From: Dendrophyllia cribrosa
Taxonomy: Eukaryota > Cnidaria > Anthozoa > Scleractinia > Dendrophylliidae
Length of the DNA stretch: 64,000 nt
NCBI GenBank assembly: GCA_024195265.1
Contig: JAJLRJ010000009.1
Location: 15,256,982 to 15,320,981 of the forward strand
Direction: 5' to 3'
Part shown: piece after piece, positions 11,312 to 22,754 of the stretch
Layout of the letters: every line of letters begins with the position of its first letter
How positions within the stretch are numbered: the stretch's first letter is position 1
The notes under the pieces: model-generated
What the model was told of the DNA's origin: nothing
What the model saw: only the letters and a program-made list of their open reading frames with translations
Databases searched by the model: none
Made by a program: the position numbers and the translations under genes

Positions 11312-11830
11312 TTTCATAAAACATCTAGCTTGTCTGCAACAAAAGTGAAGAATAATATCGAAAATTGTCGAAAGTTTTGGACTTTCGTACAAATAATAAA
11401 TCGAAGTTGGCCGTACGGGAGTATTCTTTGACGTGAAAAATTTCTAAGTGTCACGAAATGAGTCGCTCGCGTAGTATACAGACACTCAGTAAATAAGTCT
11501 GAGCCAAATCAACATCGCTTACCAGAAGCGCTTCATAAAACTAAACGTACATTTAATATTGTGGACCAACAAAAGTGAAAAATAAAATCGAAAATTGTCG
11601 AAAATTTTGGACTTCCGTACGAAAACAAATCGAAGTTGGCTGTACAGGAGTATTCTTTGACGCGAAAAATTTCTAAGTGTCACAAAATGAGTCGCTTGCC
11701 AGAAGCGCTTCATAAAGCTAAACGAACATATAATATTGTAGACCAACAAAAGTGAAGAATAATATCGAAAATTGTCAAACGTTTTGGACTCTCGTACGAA
11801 TAGCAAATCGACGTCCGTGTACGGGTGCCG
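11312..11830. repeat. Tandem duplication, three diverged units (~217, ~178 and ~124 bp)
   Basis: Units begin near 11312, 11529 and 11707 with TTCATAAAACTAAAC-like starts, then AACAAAAGTGAAGAATAATA, TTTTGGACTTTCGTAC and GGAGTATTCTTTGACG. The first unit has about 40 extra bases before the second begins. The third is truncated after GTACGAATAGC. There is no coding potential. Confidence 0.78.
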
Positions 11831-12099
11831 TACGAATAGCCGAAACGAACATGCCCGACTCGACTCTCTCGAACTCTCAAACAGCACAGAATTACAGCCT
11901 AAGGACTCTGAAGACTTCAAGAGTATGTTTCAATCAGACCACTGATCTTCATTATGCTCACTGGTTGACTGTAGTTTTTGTTAGAAAATCAACACGTCGT
12001 CAAACTGAATTTCACTTCTGTCATATTGGCTGCCAGCGATTACCGTGATATACTACGAGAAAAATTATTTAGCATGCCGGGGAGGCCAAAGCAGTGTAC

Positions 12100-12250
12100 C
12101 GTGTCAGAGCTTTACTATGTCAAGGAAAGAAAACTTTACCGTGTCAAGAAAACAAACTTTTACCATGTCAAGATATTAAACAAAGCTTTATTGGTCAAGA
12201 AAACAAAGCTTTACCGTGTTAAGAAAACAAAGCTTTTGCGTGTTAAGCAG
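12100..12250. repeat. Short-period minisatellite (about 24-30 bp unit)
   Basis: Five or so diverged copies of a unit resembling CTTTACCGTGTCAAGAAAAC with AAA spacers occur in tandem. The plus strand stays open through the array, but the peptide is only the repeat read in frame. Confidence 0.72.
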
Positions 12251-12419
12251 GTAAGAACAATAGGCGCAAACACGGAACACAGTAACTTTTGTTTTTCTTT
12301 TTAAATATGCGCATATCAGAACTCTTGACACGATTAGCGTGTCGTGTCACAGCGTGCTAACGTACCGTGTGCGTGTCATCACCTTAGTACATGAAATCCT
12401 GTGGAGGGTCACAATGTGT

Positions 12420-14290
12420 ATGTCAATTGCTGAACCCAAGTTTATCGCACAGCACTTTCTCGTTGACCTTTTTGCCACTGTTAAGGCAAGAACCATTTAA
12501 AGTTGATGGGAGAAATAAGTTTGCATGGGCAAGTGCTAGGCAGCCATTTTGCAATTAGACCCTATTCTTATAGCTAGCTCCGCTGTTTCATGACGTGAGT
12601 AATACCATTCTAGTACTTGTATTAAAGTGTCGCATGGTCCACCAGTACTGCACCTCCAAGTGCGAGGTTCCCTAATCAAAACTGCCATCAACCCTTGCAC
12701 ACTCAGTTTGTTTTCTTTCATTGGTAACAGGATTTATGAATGCTGGACGCACCTCTTGGTTTTCAGTCATTTGAAGATCAGAAAAATGCTGAGCTGGTTT
12801 GTTTTGGTACAGAACTGGAGCCTTCACAATTGCTGCTCAAATTTCACTAGATGTTTCAGTGGATGCAAAATTATGTGACGTTGTCTGGAGGGTGGAGGCA
12901 TACATAGTTTGTGTTGTAGTATGCTCATTGCCCTTAACACAAAGAGTAGCGTGAAGTTTGTGGGTAGCCATGGTGTCTAGTCATAATCCGGATTGGTCAT
13001 CTCGTCCTACATTCATAATATTTTCACCACTTTTGTACTGAAGTTTATCAAGAGCAGCATACAGTGAAGAGCTCCAGTGTGTGTCAGGGTTTTAACGAAT
13101 GGTGAAACCTTTTCTTGTCCGCTGGGCTAACAATGTTTGCTAATCCATGATACCTAGCCACAGACCTTCGCCTTTTATTGCCAGCACAGCACTGCCATAG
13201 GAGATGCTTCGATGATACTTGTCTTCTAAGTGTTCTTTGATACGTCTGAATGTGACTTTTTTTTTTACCCTGCGATTGCCATGAAATGTAAGTGTACCTG
13301 TTCTTCTCCAGGCATCAGCTCCTGCCCCACACTGCTTAACAAAGTCTTCGATTTCTGTCCCTATACCTGGACATTCAGACAAAATTTTACCAACTCTTTT
13401 ACTTCTTCTCCTCCTCATAAGACAGATCTCAGCAAGTCGCTTCTTTATTTGTTTTACAGAATTGCGCTTTATTGCAGCCTTTCTTTTTGGATTAGTAGTT
13501 GTCCTCTATCATCCAGTGGACTGTTAACTCCCATTTTCCAAATTTCCGCTTCACTTGAATCTGAGTCTGACCTTACTTCAACAGCAGTATCATCATTTTC
13601 AGTGTTTTCTCTTACACGCTCATAACACAGAAATGCTTGCCTTGATTGTTCTACAATTTTTTTCTTCGTCCTCTGATAGACCCACAAATGATAGCTGACC
13701 ACTGAAGTCTAGTAATAGCTGATTTGACACCTCACTTGTACCATTAACAAGCTCCTGTAAGACCTTGACAAAGTAGAACCAATTTAAATAGAATTTTCGG
13801 AGGACATCACAGAACTGGTGTGAATTCATGAACACTGATCCGGTATCTGTGACATGCTTAAAAGTTTCCCCTTCGTTGACAACATCTCTCAGCTGAAACT
13901 CTGAAAGCAATCTTTTGGTTTGTCACATGCTTGACTCGGGTTTGACTGACCTTCAGCTTCTTCAACATATAACATGTCATCGTCAGTGTCAGTCTTACTC
14001 TCACTCTCACTGTCCTGATCACAATTAACTCCAAATGACTGCAACAAAACTTTCTCCTTGACCTTGGCAATGTTCTTGATTGCTTCTCTGACAGCAGAAG
14101 CCTTTTCCATTGCTTGGTGCACTTTCCTTTTCTTTTCAGTCATATCATCGAGGCCATAGAGACTTCTTGCTTTGCTATTTGATAACCCAGATGACTTTTC
14201 AACAGCGTACTTTAGTCTCTCTTGCTCACTCTCTGACTCTGCCAGATTCAACAATTTCTTCAACTCCTCTTTGTTCATTTCTTATTTTTG
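12420..14290 (-). pseudogene. Transposase-like multicopy gene, catalytic-looking C-terminal half (many stops)
   Basis: Reading the minus strand across stops and frameshifts gives one continuous protein. In order: an acidic helical block (14278-13889, LNLAESESEQERLKYAVEK), a block near 13910-13620, an acidic stretch SDSDSSEAEIW, a basic block ending GSAVLAIKGEGLWLGI (13418-13140), then DTHWSSSLYAALDKLQYKSG, GRDDQSGL, LDTMATH, NKPAQHFSDLQ, ECARVDGSFD, GTSHLEVQYWWTMRHF and ALAHANLFLPSTLNGSCL down to 12420. Repeated conserved acids with H and W (RDD, RVDGS, EVQYWW) suggest an RNase-H-fold transposase core. I know similar proteins only as uncharacterised multicopy anthozoan genes, so the enzymatic role is inference. 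Stops replace several expected Trp or Arg codons. Confidence 0.55.
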
Positions 14291-16180
14291 CTGTTCCTGC
14301 ATGCTTGTTTCTGCTAACAGGGACTGCATAACATAAAACTTTGCTAGTTTCTGTTTTTAAAGCAGGTACAGCAAACAGTTTCCTTCTTTAGAAGTACTAA
14401 TCCCCACAACTGGAAGAGGCATCTGCAACATCTTTCTTCGAGCTTGGAAAGATGTGTACTTAACATTTGAATGCACCACTAAGCTGTAAAACCCCTTTTC
14501 TCTCAATTTCTTTGGCTACTCTCAACTTTCCTTCACATTCACATGCTTTGTGATGACTTGACTACTTGAGCAAACAAGGGTTCTTGCACGTATATATTCA
14601 GACAATGCCAGCCCCTCACATTTTGAGAAGTAAATGTTTCCTGTAAAGGAGCTATGATAAACAGTTTTTGCTGTATATTTTTACTTGAAGAGGGGCTAAT
14701 TAAAAAGACTGATTTGAGCTTGAAGAAGGACTAGAAGACAATATCTCATTGCCACCATCTTCTGGTTGTGAAATCCTGGTAAGGACTGGGGCTTCAACAT
14801 CTATTTTATCACTTTCAGACATAAGCTGAGCTAGCAGGCTTTGAAGACAAAGGTTGTTGCACCTGTTTTTCAAGAGCAGATAATATTTTTTGGTACCAAC
14901 TCGATTTGGCTTCTTTCTTTTGAAAAACTGTTAACTGTTAACTACTGACTGGAAGTCTTTCACTGTCTTTGCCTTTTCAAGCCTCAACTGCTTTATTCCT
15001 ATTTGGTCTTCAAAGTTACTGAACAGAGTTTTAATATTCATCAACTCTCTGTCACGTTCTTCTTTGTCTATTTTTGCTCTCTTTCTTCCCTCATCACTGA
15101 CATTGACATTTTGTAATGCCCCTTGTTAAAATTGTAGCTACTTTCTCTTACTTGCCCTTGGGCTTTATCGTATAGCTCACCTAAAAACTTTCAGTCAACT
15201 GGTTTTGGCAGGTACTCCTAGTCAAATAAATTAATGGGACTATTATGAAATGCATTTGAGAAGCTGATCATAATAAGTATGTTAAATTGGGTGACAGTGC
15301 ATTAAAACAGTTAGGTATGTACATACATACAAGTATGCGTACTGACTTGGACCTTGGCCGAACTCAAAGTAAAACTTCAGCCTCCTTGTTCACCAATGAA
15401 ATTATAAAAATGAACACTTTTTAGCCCATGTAAGAAGTGACCGATTTTTGCTCACCACATACTTAATTTCATGTTTTGATCTTACAAATTCTTCATCAGT
15501 CCCCCAGTTCCCTTGTTGAGCTATGCTAGTGGCGGTGTATTCTCGGCCCAGCAGCTTTAAATATGCTGGCCAGGGTTGATGGGTAGATAAAAACATGTAG
15601 AAGATAGCCAAAGGATTTGAGGGTTGTGAAGATGTTTAACACCCACTCCCATAAAACCAAGGATACATAGACTATGTAGGTAAAGACATAAAAAAGTTTA
15701 CCTCTCTGTAAAACAAGGCTAGGATCCTTTGAGGCCAGGCTGAATGCTGCTTCATTTACAAGTACCTCATACTAATTTCTGGGGTTTTTGGAGATTATAG
15801 CCTTTTCTTTGATCACAGAAGTCTCACACTTGTCAGGTTTGTTCATCAGTTCCTTCCTGAGATTCTCTTGTTTCATCGTTAATGTATCTTGAATTTCAGA
15901 TAACATTTCTTTTAATTCAATCGGAATCGGTTCAGCTTAAGTGTTGTCCTGGGAAGACAGTGGAACATTGGATTCTTCTGTCACATGGTTCCGCCTTTTC
16001 GTGTCACTCAATTTTTGTTCCTCAACTGATCCAAGGGTGCAGTGTTTATTCTTCCGACCGCTTCTCATTTTAACGTTGCATTTAAGAACTTGTGGATAAC
16101 ACAACCAGGCTAATGTAAGGCAACTCATTACGCACCTGCACATAAGCTTTTGGAGCTCTTCTCCAGTCTCCCATTTTCAG
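14290..16180 (-). pseudogene. N-terminal coiled-coil part of the same transposase-like gene (degenerate)
   Basis: Upstream on the minus strand, broken frames continue the same protein. They include LNVTEESNVP-like sequence near 15950, IPIELKEMLSEIQDTL (15940-15880), LVNEAAFSLASKDPS (about 15760-15720), and a charged coiled coil, NVSDEGRKRAKIDKEERD to FEDQIGIKQLRLEKAKTV (about 15110-14950). The block around LVNEAAFSLASKDPS resembles ALNEAAYELADENPH in the coiled-coil gene at 54.8-55.1 kb, so the two loci belong to one protein family. Many in-frame stops show that this copy is dead. Function is unknown; a coiled coil suggests multimerisation. Confidence 0.45.
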
Positions 16181-16229
16181 TGACTCACACACAACTTCTA
16201 ATTGTTTATCTTAAAATGAAGCTTCTATC

Positions 16230-17500
16230 TCTTGCAGAGTAACTTCGCACACATATTCTTCATCTTGGACACATCCTTTTCGCCGCTGGTATTTTTGTTA
16301 GACAAGACAGGGCATCTGCAATGTTCTCTCTGGAGGGCACGTACCACACTCTGTAGTGGTAAGGCTGTAACCGCAACACCCAGCATTCAATGCGTGCCGA
16401 TGGTTTTGACCTTGGGCCATAGATGGTCTTCAGTGCTTGATGTTCAGTCACCAAGTCAGACTGGGGTAGACCTTACAAGTATAAATTAAACCTCTCACAA
16501 GTGGAGATGAGTACTAAGGCTTTTTTCTGTTTGGCTGTACCGATGCTCAGTGGCGCTAAGACTTCTGCTAGCATAACATACTGCACAGCTCTGTCTGTCT
16601 ACTTCCTGCACCAAGACCAACCAGGCTGGCATCTGCTATGACCCGTATGTGTGCTTTCCTGTCAAAATAAGCAAGCATAGATGCTCCTGCAAGTTCTTCT
16701 TTCAGTGTGTTTAAAGCTTCCTGTTGTTTTTCCCGCACTCAAACTTTTCATCCTTTCCATCCTTTCGACAGAGTACCCTTAGGTTGCTAACTCCAGGATA
16801 AATCTTGAGCTGAATCCAACGAGTCCCAAGAAACTTCTCACCTGTGAAACTGAAGAGAGGCGGCTTGCCTATTTCACTGCTCGCACTTTCTCCTCAGTGG
16901 GTCCAATACCATGCTCAGACAAGAGAATTCCCAGGAAAAGCACTTTACTCATTCTAAAGGTATACTTCTCACCATTCAAGGTCAGATTCTTCTCTTCCAT
17001 TCTAGCTAACACCTTGTGTAAGTTCTGGTCATGTTCGGCAACTGTCTTTCCATGAACCATCAAGTCGTCGGCAATGTTAACAACTCCACCTATATCTGCA
17101 ATAACCCGACTAATGGCATGCTGGTATTTCTCAGGTGCTGCATTTACCCCAAAACTTAATCTCTTGTAATAAAACAAACCTTTGTGAGTTAGGAAGGCAG
17201 TTAAGTCCCCCAAATCTTCTTGATGCTCTATCTGGTGAAAACCACAACGCAGGTCTAACGTGGAAAAGACCGAACTACCATTGAGCTCCTCCAGCACCTT
17301 ATCAATAGTGGGTATAGGCAATCGTTCTCAACCAATACCCTCTATAGCTAGACACATGTCAACACAAAGCCTTATTTTGCCTGAGGGCTTGGGAGCTACA
17401 ACAACTGGACTGGCCCAAGTGGTGTGGCCTTCTACCCTCTCGATAATATCTTCTTTCAACATTTCTTCTGTCTTAGCTTTCATTTCATTTTGTAACTAAA
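16230..17500 (-). pseudogene. Ty3/gypsy pol fragment (RT and RNase H)
   Basis: The RT part is open at 17321-16869: MPIPTIDKVLEELNGSSVF, STLDLRCGFHQIE, and the catalytic box VVNIADDLMVHG. Just upstream (to about 17500), out of frame, the sequence gives KPSGKIRLCVDM, the usual segment before it. The RNase H end at 16454-16260 has TEHQALKTIYG and ENIADALS. The two parts are separated by degenerate sequence. No LTR or integrase is recognisable next to it, so this is an internal fragment. Confidence 0.85.
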
Positions 17501-17677
17501 TGTGTAGCTGAAGTAAGAGAAGAGACTGATAAGAAACAGGTATCAAACCCAGTAACAGTAGACACAAGTAAAGTTCTGTATGAGGCAAACAGTCAAGAGA
17601 ATATTATAGAAGTCAGTGCCAGAATTGAAGCTCAGCTTCAAGAAAAGACGCCTTTACTGACAATAAACATAAGCAGC

Positions 17678-17745
17678 GGCCATGTTGGTGCACAACTACA
17701 AAAGAATTTTAATGAACTTCTTTTGTTATGTGCACCAACATGGCC
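17678..17745. repeat. 68-bp hairpin MITE
   Basis: GGCCATGTTGGTGCACA at 17678-17694 is matched by its reverse complement at 17729-17745, and the inner ACAAAAGAA/TTCTTTTGT pair continues the stem. The loop is about 12 nt. A related ACCACCAACATGG hairpin lies at 52011-52113. Confidence 0.8.
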
Positions 17746-18164
17746 GTCACGGCCTTTGTCATTTGAGTCCCACAGGACTGAAGGTCACGTGAGTGAAAAC
17801 CATCTATAGTTATCCTGATATATTAATATATAATTATGGTTTTGGATTGATGCGGTTACTTGAACAAAATTTTACTGAAAAGTATACTAAAAGCAGACTT
17901 TTATAAGGTGGGTCAATTAGCTAGATTACTGGTAATTAAAGTCTTTTGACAAAATCAGCATTTGATCAGTATATATTGCGGCAAAAAAACATTAAAAAGA
18001 GCAGTCCAATGCTCTAAAGAACTTTGAATCCTTTATTAAAAAACTTGCATCATGAAAAAAGTTATGATTACTTAATGTAATAACGTAAATACATAGAAAA
18101 ATAGAATTAGATGAATTAGATGAAAGTCCTTGCACATAAAGAAATATAATAATAAATGAAAATG

Positions 18165-18259
18165 TCATTTGCCACGCAGACGAACTTCCAGTGCTGTTAT
18201 TTTGTTGCGGAGGGTAGACCGCACCGGAGATTTCTTTGCCCCCATGTGAGTTGCAAAAG
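18165..18259 (-). CDS. BEN-domain gene, terminal exon
   Basis: The acceptor is ACTTTTAG and the exon runs 95 nt to a TGA stop at 18167-18165. It enters in phase 1, completing the G left by the previous exon, and gives 31 residues rich in Lys/Arg (KKSPVRSTLRNKITALEVRL). Phase fit over the full length supports a real last exon. Confidence 0.62.
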
Positions 18260-21200
18260 CTAAAAGTTAGAGAAAATACCAAAAAATTATTTCTGACTGA
18301 ATTCATCCATTTATTGGCAATACAAAGTAAAATTCTATTTGCATGACTAACTCTTTCCCAGATCCCTTCCCTTAGCTATGGGTCTTCTAGGACCCATAGG
18401 AAAAAAAAATTCGAAAAAAAATCAATCCGTTTTCCTCCAAATTTGGCACACAGGAAATAGAGAGATTTAGCCAATCAGTGGCCAAATTTGAGCTAAAACA
18501 CTTCAGTGTACCCTACATGACGGAATTTTTAGATATCAGCTTACAAATTCTGTAATGGCGTCTGCTTACAAGATGTCGCCATCTGAGTTTTTGGATCCAG
18601 AACGGTTATTAGACACGATTTTAAATGCCGACGAAGATACCAAAGGCATTTCCAGTGATATTGAAAGCAATCTGGATAAACAAATCGGGAATCAGTGAAA
18701 GCAAATAACCGACTGGTAAGTGATGGATTTCCTTTTGACCACATGTTGTTGTCATCTGCCACGCTATGAGATTTCTGGTCTTCAAATGCTAGGAAAATAC
18801 TCCTCGAGTCGCCTTTTTTCCTGTCAATCCTTGTCTATTAGATGGAAATTAAATATGTCTTTGAATTCGAAATTTAGAGTTTCGGCACTGTTATTTCGAA
18901 AGAAACTGATGTTTGAATGATTTCATTAAACAGACCATGCACCTTCTGCCGTTAGTTCTGGTTTTGAAATGCGAGGAACTTCTCCGGTCGCCTTGTTTTT
19001 AGTGCTTTAAAGCACTTATACTTTCAATGCACATCTGTATTTTGTTTTAGGGGGGAGGGGTGCTCAATAACTTTTCTCTCCTCCAGAGGGGTGGAGGAAG
19101 GTATATTGGTGTAAACGGGGACTAATAATATTTGAAAGGGGGGGGGGGGCCTTAATAGAGGATTTATGGTATAGCTGACAATCAGAACCAACAATTTATA
19201 ATGCTACTGACTGCCTGCCTTAATATGTTAAGTGCAATTGTGCAGTAAATAATATTTCCAATCTTGGGCAGTATATCACAACCTGACCCATAAATGTTGT
19301 TATAGAGTATGATTGAGGGATGGCACCAAGTCAAATTAGGAATCTTATCATAACTAGAGTAACGCAGAAAATGAAACAGAATCTATGTGGGGTATTTGTT
19401 GCTTACAGGGTACATTGATTGGCAACTTGAAACTACTTACCAACAATAGCATCAATAATTTGAAGATTCAGCTGCCTTTTTCCATTTGCGCCAGTGAGGT
19501 TTGACCCAACCAATTCGCTGTTTGAGAAGAAACAGCTTAGTAAAAAGCAAGCTGCAGCTGATGGAGTCTTATTTGAGGCAACGTCAATGCTTGATTGGTA
19601 AACATACACCCTACTTCCTGGGGAAAGTTCAACCATCTGAAAACAAGATATAGTGGTGTAATTATAAAACTCAGTATATAGTAATTAATTCCAGTTGTGG
19701 TGGCCTCAGATTGTTACATCCTCAGGTAAAAATCAATAATTATTTATTACTTTACATTTTTACTTATAAATCTAAGTAATTAATGTAAAAACGTAAATAA
19801 ATACAGCAAAAACTGAGTCTCTGCAGTGTTTTTTTCTGGCATTGTTTTTTTTTTCTGGCAATACCTTCTGCTCTATGTATTTAATATGGAGAGCAACATC
19901 CTTTTTATTACTTAATACACAATCAATGAAATTGAAACAATATGACATAAAAAGTGTTGCTGTTGTTATATTTTAATTTTATATCTTTGTGCAGTGGCAT
20001 ATTGTAATTTTAATTAAGTATTGCCATTTTTGTTGTGACATATAAATTGCCACATTGCAGCAGCATACTGTATGAAGTCTTCATCAGGCAATAGGATAAA
20101 GGTCTACTGCTCAGTGCTGGCAATATGCAGTTGAAAGCTTACAACATCTTTAATACTTTTTTACTTTGTTGATAATATTAGCAATACCTAGTAATGAATG
20201 AAAACAGTTAAGCAGTCTTGGTGAATTTTTGGTAGGAAACTTCTTAATAAAAAGCTTCTGAACATAAACAGAAACACTTTGAATTTCAGAAGAGTTATAA
20301 TTATTTTAAATAATCGTAGATGTTTGAACACCATAAATTATTATTTATATGACTTGTGTTCTTACCTTAAATGCTGCTGCAGTCTCCAAAGGCAAGACCC
20401 CTGGCCTTGGTGGTTGTGATGGTATATCTACAAAACACAACAAAAAGAATTGAAATGGAATTTTAGCTTTGCTGATGAAAGTTTCGATCACTACAAAAAT
20501 AATTTGCCAGTTATGCTTGATGAAGGTTTGTATCAATACAACCTTGTGATACACATTTTGCACTGCCATTATTACAAAACTTGTATTCCACAAAGGGGAA
20601 AATTCGACATAAGGAGAAAATACTTCCTCAAATTACACTTTTCAATAAGTACTATTATTTTAACCCTTTGACTACTGAGTGGACAAAAGTTCTAAACTGC
20701 AAAAACTTCGAAAAAAATATTTTACACAATATTAACCATTTCCCTCCCAGAAGTGATCAATATTAAATTTCTCCCTACAATATCAATACACTGTTAAGCA
20801 AACTGGTGATGAGAATTGAGTCAATCATCACCTCAAGGATACTGAATTGAAATACCACCAAATTATCCATACTAAAGTATAGGAAAGTATATGGATCTCA
20901 CTAAGGAGAAATTTATCAGTATTCTGATCTTGGGGGTGAGAGTTAAAAACTAACACCATCATGTAAGAGTACTCCCCAATAGCTTTCCGACAAATGGTCA
21001 TTTTGCATGGTTTTGTCCAAGGATGATGAAGTTAGAGCCATTAGGCTTAACAAAATATTTACTTTAATAGCTAAAGGGTTAAATTAGAAAAGTACATCTA
21101 ATAATTATTACTAGGATGTTGCCTACATGCAAGTACCTGGATAAGGCATAGAAAAATAGAAAAACTATTACCAATGAGTGAATTTTGAACAGTCACTGCC

Positions 21201-22013
21201 CCACCCCCAACTAAGTACAAAAGCCATTGTAGAGCTGTAGCTATATGGGCCTTCTATAGGAAGAGTTAACCCTTTGGCTACCAAGTGGACAAAAGTACTA
21301 GACTGCAAGAACTTCGAACAATTTATTTTACAAACTATTTAAGAACTAATATCACCACATGAAAGTACTTCTCAGTAGCATTCCAACAAGTGTTTATTTT
21401 TCATGGTTTCTTCCAAAGATGAAGTAAGAGTCACCTAATTTGACAAAAATTTTACTTCAGTATAGTCAAAGCCGAAAGGGGTAATTAAATAATTTTTTAT
21501 GTGCATGGGTTTACCCAGTTGTACCAATGAATAGTCACCAGAAAAGGCATTGTCTTCATTATAATTTTATCTTGACAGAAAGTTTAAGTCTGCGACAGCA
21601 CTTACTTTATATTAATTCGATCAAAACAAACTATGGGAAATTCAACATCTGCTTTGCAGGTGCAAAAGTTTGGAATCAAGTAGACGAAAGTATAAAACAC
21701 CTTCCCCTTAGTAATTTCAAAAATAAAATTAAACTAAACATCCTTCAGACTTATATCTAGTTAAAATCGTAACTCTTTGTTTCATCTGGTACCATCTCTT
21801 TTGTCCTATTGTTTTTTTGTTTTTTTTTGTCTTTGTTTCTGTATTGTTTTTCTTTACTTGATTAATTTATTTTTTAGCTAATGTTAATTATAGCATCTAT
21901 ATGCTTTATTGCCAACCTGTATATTTCATTTGTAAATATAATTATATAAATATAAGATTTTGATTCGTACGTAAACTTACGTAAACCAGGATGGCGTACT
22001 CTTTGAATATCTA
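18165..22013 (-). CDS. BEN-domain protein gene, 3' half (five exons, intron-rich host gene)
   Basis: Five minus-strand exons have canonical AG/GT borders and join in phase: 22013-21981 (33 nt), 21210-21172 (39 nt), 20427-20366 (62 nt), 19636-19441 (196 nt) and 18259-18165 (95 nt, ending TGA). The joined product reads in part IQRVRHPG, GGGAVTVQNSLI, DIPSQPPRPGVLPLETAAAF, VELSPGSRVYVYQSSIDVAS, FLLSCFFSNSELVGSNLTG, NLQIIDAIV, THMGAKKSPVRSTLRNKITA. The FF-x-x-SELV-x-SNLTG and IIDAIV blocks followed by VRSTLRNKI fit a BEN domain, a DNA- and protein-binding module of chromatin regulators. The 5' part must lie upstream, beyond the LINE insertions. No disabling change is visible, which sets it apart from the TE debris around it. 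Confidence 0.7.
18356..18730 (+). mobile_element. Possible piggyBac-type 5' end with transposase start
   Basis: A 24-bp hairpin (CTATGGGTCTTCTAGGACCC plus ATAG, 18376-18399) follows a CCCTT-type motif. It is followed at 18555 by a short plus-strand frame starting MASAYKMSPSEFLDPERLL, acidic and Ser/Asp-rich (NADEDTKGISSDIE), stopping at 18699 and trailed by a GGTAAGT donor-like site. Acidic N-termini of this kind occur in piggyBac-derived transposases, but there is no catalytic domain here. It lies in the last intron of the BEN-domain gene. Confidence 0.3.
19050..19175. mobile_element. G-rich MITE remnant
   Basis: G-tract-rich sequence ends with CCTTAATAGAGGATTTATGG and TA, reminiscent of the right end of the 4.6 kb MITE (AAGCC, then a TAGAG/ATTT block). 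It includes a run of about 12 G at 19138. The left end is unclear. Confidence 0.35.
19441..19636 (-). CDS. BEN-domain gene, internal exon carrying most of the BEN domain
   Basis: The acceptor is TTTTCAG at 19637-19643 and the donor is G|GTAAGT at 19441/19440. The exon starts in phase 0 with ATG GTT GAA and ends in phase 1. Its N-terminal part (SPGSRVYVY) begins the domain, and NSELVGSNLTGANGKRQLNL is the conserved core. Confidence 0.72.
20660..21082. mobile_element. piggyBac-like MITE, TTAA duplication
   Basis: TTAA at 20660-20663 is followed by CCCTTTGACTACTGAGTGGA. The right end reads TAGCTAAAGGG before TTAA at 21079-21082. A TTAA target duplication and CCCTTT termini are the hallmarks of the piggyBac superfamily. 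No coding capacity. It sits in an intron of the BEN-domain gene. Confidence 0.72.
21266..21488. mobile_element. Second, shorter copy of the piggyBac-like MITE
   Basis: TTAACCCTTTGGCTACCAAG at the left and AAAGGGGTAATTAA at the right match the family at 20660-21082, including the shared GGACAAAAGT and AACTTCGAA words. It is internally deleted relative to the first copy. Between the two lies the 39-nt BEN-gene exon. Confidence 0.65.
21490..21960 (+). pseudogene. LINE 3' fragment (C-terminus of ORF2 and AT-rich tail)
   Basis: A plus-strand frame to the stop at 21760 reads LRQHLLYINSIKTNYGKFNI, FAGAKVWNQVDESIKHLPLS, NFKNKIKLNILQTYI, the typical end of a non-LTR ORF2 protein. It is followed by about 200 bp of T-rich 3' sequence. 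It is 5'-truncated, as most LINE insertions are, and lies in an intron of the BEN-domain gene in the opposite orientation. Confidence 0.72.
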
Positions 22014-22037
22014 CTAAGTCAAACATTTCCATAGTTG

Positions 22038-22554
22038 TCAAAACAAGATACTATAATTAGTTGGTTTCCAAGGTGTCCCTCCTATTTTGTCTTTTTTGGA
22101 CAATGTACAGTTCCAATCTCCACCTACAATAAGCGATGTCAGTTCCATTTTATCAATAATGCAGTTATTGAGCTCTTGCATAAATTCAAGTTGATTAGCC
22201 TGATCATTAGGTGCGTAGATATTGCAAAGTGTAATTTTCAAACCGTTCAGGATAAAAGTAATTAGCACTATCCTACCTGTATTGTTGGCATAATAATAAT
22301 CAATTGAAAGTTTCACAAAGGGGTTAATTAGAATGCACACACCTTTACTATGTTTGGAGCCGTGAGAAAAAAATAGCTTACCACCCCATTCTTTATTCCA
22401 AATATTTTCGTCGTTTGGTTCTGAGTATGTTTCTTGTAAAAAATATATATTTGCTTTTTGGTCTTTTAGATACGAAAAAATACTTCTTCTTTTGGTTGGA
22501 TCCCGGATTCCTCAAACATTTAGAGAAAAAATATCAAGTTTCACCGACGTCTGC
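22038..22554 (-). pseudogene. LINE ORF2 N-terminus: apurinic-like endonuclease, truncated
   Basis: The frame begins MQTSVKLDIFSLNV, has a TGA stop before GIRDPTKRRSIFSYLKD, and continues YFLQETYSEPNDENIW, GKLFFSHGSKHSKGVCILI, CNIYAPNDQANQLEFMQEL, GGDWNCTLSKKDKIGG and WKPTNY. These are the QET, N-x-YAPN and GDWN motifs of a LINE endonuclease. The frame ends inside the endonuclease at about 22045, so RT is missing on the 3' side, unusual for a LINE and suggesting a later deletion. Confidence 0.82.
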
Positions 22555-22754
22555 ATAACAACAACAAAATAAATAAGTATAAAACACACGATCTAAATCT
22601 AACAAATAGAGAAATAAAGCAAAGCAAATAAAAATAATAACAGAATAAAATCCTACTCTACAAAACTAAATAGTTTAATTTAAGAGAACCCTCTTGTTTC
22701 AGACCGCTCCGTCTTCGTCCCCCGAAAGTAAATTTTTATAGCGCTGGTACAGAT

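Noticed and set aside
10566..12250. CRISPR array
   Set aside because: The repeats are long, diverged and directly adjacent without unique spacers, and the DNA is eukaryotic.
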